64,000 bases of DNA. It comes from an uncultured Prevotellaceae bacterium (GTDB taxonomy: Bacteria; Bacteroidota; Bacteroidia; Bacteroidales; Bacteroidaceae). The stretch covers positions 1 through 64,000 of the forward strand of contig ONMA01000009.1 of assembly GCA_900318815.1 (NCBI GenBank), given 5' to 3'. Of this stretch, positions 62,201-64,000 are shown piece by piece (positions within the stretch are counted from its first letter, which is position 1; each line of letters opens with the position of its first letter). Made by a program: the position numbers and the translations under genes. Below the pieces are notes generated by a model, which was given only the letters and a program-made list of their open reading frames with translations, was not told the origin of the DNA and did not search any database.

Positions 62201-63904
62201 TCAGATCACTTCAATACCCATCTTCTTGCAGAGTTCCAGGCTCATCTCCTTCAGCTTGAACTTCTGTATCTTGCCGGAGCCTGTGAGCGGGAACTGGTCG
62301 ATGAAGAATACGTACTTGGGTGTCTTGTATCGGGCAATCTTTCCTTTGCAGAAGTCGCGCACGTCCTCGGGTTCCATCTTCACACCGTCGTCCAGGATGA
62401 TGAAAGCACCCACTTCCTCGCCGTATTTCTTGGAGGGGACGGCTGCCACTTGCACATCCTTGATGCCGGGCATCTGGTAGAGAAATTCCTCAATCTCGCG
62501 GGGATAGACGTTTTCGCCGCCACGGATAATCATGTCCTTGATGCGGCCCGTGATGCGATAGTAGCCCTGTTCGTCCATGACACCGAGGTCGCCTGAGTGC
62601 AGGAATCCGTTCTTGTCGATGACTTCAGCGGTGGCCTGCGGATTCTTGTAGTAGCCTTTCATCACGTTGAAGCCGCGGCAGCACATCTCGCCCTGTACAC
62701 CCACGGGGCATTCCTCGCCTGTTTCGGGGTCGAGTACCTTTACTTCCACGTAGGGGAAGTCGCGGCCCACGGTGGTGCAGCGCTGTTCGAAGGTGTCGGT
62801 CAGGCAACTTTGCGTCATGCCGGGCGATGACTCGGTGAGTCCGTAGACGCTGGTAATGGTCATGAACATCTTCTCCGAGACTTGCTTCATCAGCTCTACA
62901 GGGCAGAGACTGCCGGCCATGATGCCGGTACGCAGCGAAGACATGTCGAACATGGGGAACATCGGGTGGTTGAGTTCGGCGATGAACATGGTGGGAACGC
63001 CATAGACAGCCGTACATCTTTCCTTATGGATAGAGGCAAGTACCACAAGAGGGTCGAACTTCTCTACCATTACCTGGGTGCAGCCATGCGTCAGGCAGTT
63101 CATCGTGGCCAGGACCACGCCGAAGCAATGGAACAGCGGCACGCAGACACAGAGCTTGTCGTCCTGCGTGAATCCCATGTTCTCGCCCGTGAAGAATCCG
63201 TCGTTGGAGATGTTGAAATGGGTAAGCATCACGCCTTTGGGGAATCCTGTGGTGCCGCTGGTGTATTGCATGTTGACCACATCGTGACATGTCACCTGCT
63301 TCTTGGCGTTGCTCAGCGTCTCGTCATCGATGTTGCGGCCTAAGAGCAGCAACTCTGCCGTGTTGTACATGCCCCGGTATTTCTCCATACCTATATATAC
63401 AACGTTCTTCAGATAGGGGAAACGTTCGCTGTTCAGGTGGCCGCGCTCGCAATTGCGCAGTTCGGGCAGCATCTTGTAGGTCATGTCCACGTAGTCACAC
63501 TCCCAAGTACCGTTGGTAATGCACAGGGTGTGCATGTCAGAGTCCTTGCAAAGATATTCCAGCTCGGCCTGTTTATAGTTTGTGTTCACCGTGACCAGCA
63601 CGGCACCTATCTTGGCTGTGGCATAGAGGAACGTGAGCCAGTCGGGCACATTGGTGGCCCAGATGCCTACATTCGAGCCTTTGGTCACGCCAATGGATAG
63701 CAATCCCTTGGCCAGACTATCCACTCGCTCGTTGAACTTGCTCCAAGTAAAGCGCAAGTCACGGTCGGAATAGACAATATACTCCTTGTCGGGCGTATGC
63801 TCGGCCCAGTATTCGAGCCAGCCGCCCAGCGTTCTTTCCGAGAGTTTTCCCCCCTTGACCACGGCGAGTGGTGCAGGGATGGCATTTGCTGATGCTGTGT
63901 TCAT
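62201..63904 (-). CDS. Medium/long-chain acyl-CoA ligase (AMP-binding)
   Basis: A 567-residue acyl-CoA synthetase from a group different from the pair at the left end. Motifs: [18 protein letters not shown] (A3), [11 protein letters not shown] (A5), [41 protein letters not shown] (A7-A8, standard KDMI and GGEN forms), and [15 protein letters not shown] (A10 lysine). These features are those of fatty-acid or short-chain acyl-CoA ligases with normal chemistry. The start is taken at the ATG at 63904, as the longer frame uses TTG. It begins 18 bp after the cupin-regulator gene at the window edge, and the two are likely an operon. Exact substrate unknown. Confidence 0.92.
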   Translation of the reverse strand: MNTASANAIPAPLAVVKGGKLSERTLGGWLEYWAEHTPDKEYIVYSDRDLRFTWSKFNERVDSLAKGLLSIGVTKGSNVGIWATNVPDWLTFLYATAKIGAVLVTVNTNYKQAELEYLCKDSDMHTLCITNGTWECDYVDMTYKMLPELRNCERGHLNSERFPYLKNVVYIGMEKYRGMYNTAELLLLGRNIDDETLSNAKKQVTCHDVVNMQYTSGTTGFPKGVMLTHFNISNDGFFTGENMGFTQDDKLCVCVPLFHCFGVVLATMNCLTHGCTQVMVEKFDPLVVLASIHKERCTAVYGVPTMFIAELNHPMFPMFDMSSLRTGIMAGSLCPVELMKQVSEKMFMTITSVYGLTESSPGMTQSCLTDTFEQRCTTVGRDFPYVEVKVLDPETGEECPVGVQGEMCCRGFNVMKGYYKNPQATAEVIDKNGFLHSGDLGVMDEQGYYRITGRIKDMIIRGGENVYPREIEEFLYQMPGIKDVQVAAVPSKKYGEEVGAFIILDDGVKMEPEDVRDFCKGKIARYKTPKYVFFIDQFPLTGSGKIQKFKLKEMSLELCKKMGIEVI

Positions 63905-63922
63905 ATCGCTCAAGAATTATGT

Positions 63923-64000
63923 TTAGAATGGGATATAAACCAAAGCCAGGATCTTGGCGGCCTTGCCTTCTGCACCATGCACATGGTGTTCCACGATGGA
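63923..64000 (-). CDS. End of a cupin-domain (probable HTH-cupin) regulator, cut by the window edge
   Basis: The last 25 codons are visible, reading SIVEHHVHGAEGKAAKILAL then VYIPF and a stop (TTA at 63923-63925). The 'P/E-H-x-V-x-A-x-G-k-x-A-k-I-L-a-V-v-Y-x-P-F' pattern is the last strand pair of a cupin domain as found in small HTH-cupin regulators that precede acyl-CoA ligase genes in Bacteroidales. The first His pair would belong to the cupin metal or ligand site. With only the end seen, the DNA-binding half is assumed, not observed. Confidence 0.6.
   Translation of the reverse strand, partial: SIVEHHVHGAEGKAAKILALVYIPF

Overview
The window reads as a chromosome segment from a Bacteroidota bacterium, most likely a Prevotella-type Bacteroidales. 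The grounds are the recurring Bacteroidota sigma-ABfr promoter (TTTG, 19-21 bp, TAnnTTTG) before many genes, A-rich ribosome-binding regions, a type IX secretion plug protein, DUF4270 and DUF4468 proteins, a SecA of about 1130 residues, a DUF4105/Lnb protein and a Porin_10-type outer-membrane protein. There is no rRNA or tRNA gene, so the genus is an inference.

Layout. 1-5175 (+): the end of a RAYT/IS200-type transposase, two tandem acyl-CoA ligases and a T9SS plug protein whose signal peptide is overprinted on the second ligase. 5264-14580 (-): rng, an unlisted 29-residue basic protein, HU, an ABC ATPase, secA, a phosphatase-superfamily lipoprotein partner and a DUF4105/Lnb protein. 14670-18605 (+): an outer-membrane barrel protein, a large inverted array of 45-bp repeats, lptC and a CorC-type membrane protein. 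18620-21619: an accessory patch with a decayed type IIG restriction-modification gene, palindromic repeats and a polyvalent-kinase fragment. 21831-35378 (+): a glucosaminidase/LysM protein, then a tight cluster of zinc-ribbon protein, membrane Ser/Thr kinase, four-module AAA+ protein, zinc-ribbon/FHA protein and PP2C phosphatase, running on with no terminator into metA, a U32 peptidase and a membrane protein with a zinc ribbon. 35477-40976 (-): uxaB, an MFS transporter and an S9 peptidase. 41287-48367 (+): gyrA, two TPR proteins and a phosphohexomutase. 49169-52030 (+): an RsbW-like ATPase and a UvrD/PcrA helicase. 52034-54534 (-): a 42-residue protein, a DUF4270 lipoprotein and a GT5-only glycogen synthase. 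54710-55917 (+): panC-panD. 56090-64000 (-): a TlpA-like protein, prs, a ThiE-like protein, a putative porin, a small membrane protein, a DUF4468 protein, an acyl-CoA ligase and the end of a cupin regulator.

The most interesting system is 22906-31638: kinase, phosphatase and phosphopeptide reader (FHA) encoded together with a multi-AAA+ motor, three of the five proteins carrying zinc ribbons. It looks like a complete membrane-anchored phospho-switch driving a remodelling ATPase, and I do not recognise it as a named system.

The second theme is repeats. At least four loci carry mini-arrays with an exact 22-bp period, mostly built on short palindromes whose arms co-vary. There is also a 45-bp-period array with 5 direct and 9 inverted copies before lptC, 17-bp palindromes inside the restriction-modification gene, and a 7-bp repeat present both between genes and inside the CBS region of the CorC-like gene. 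Housekeeping genes make up the rest.
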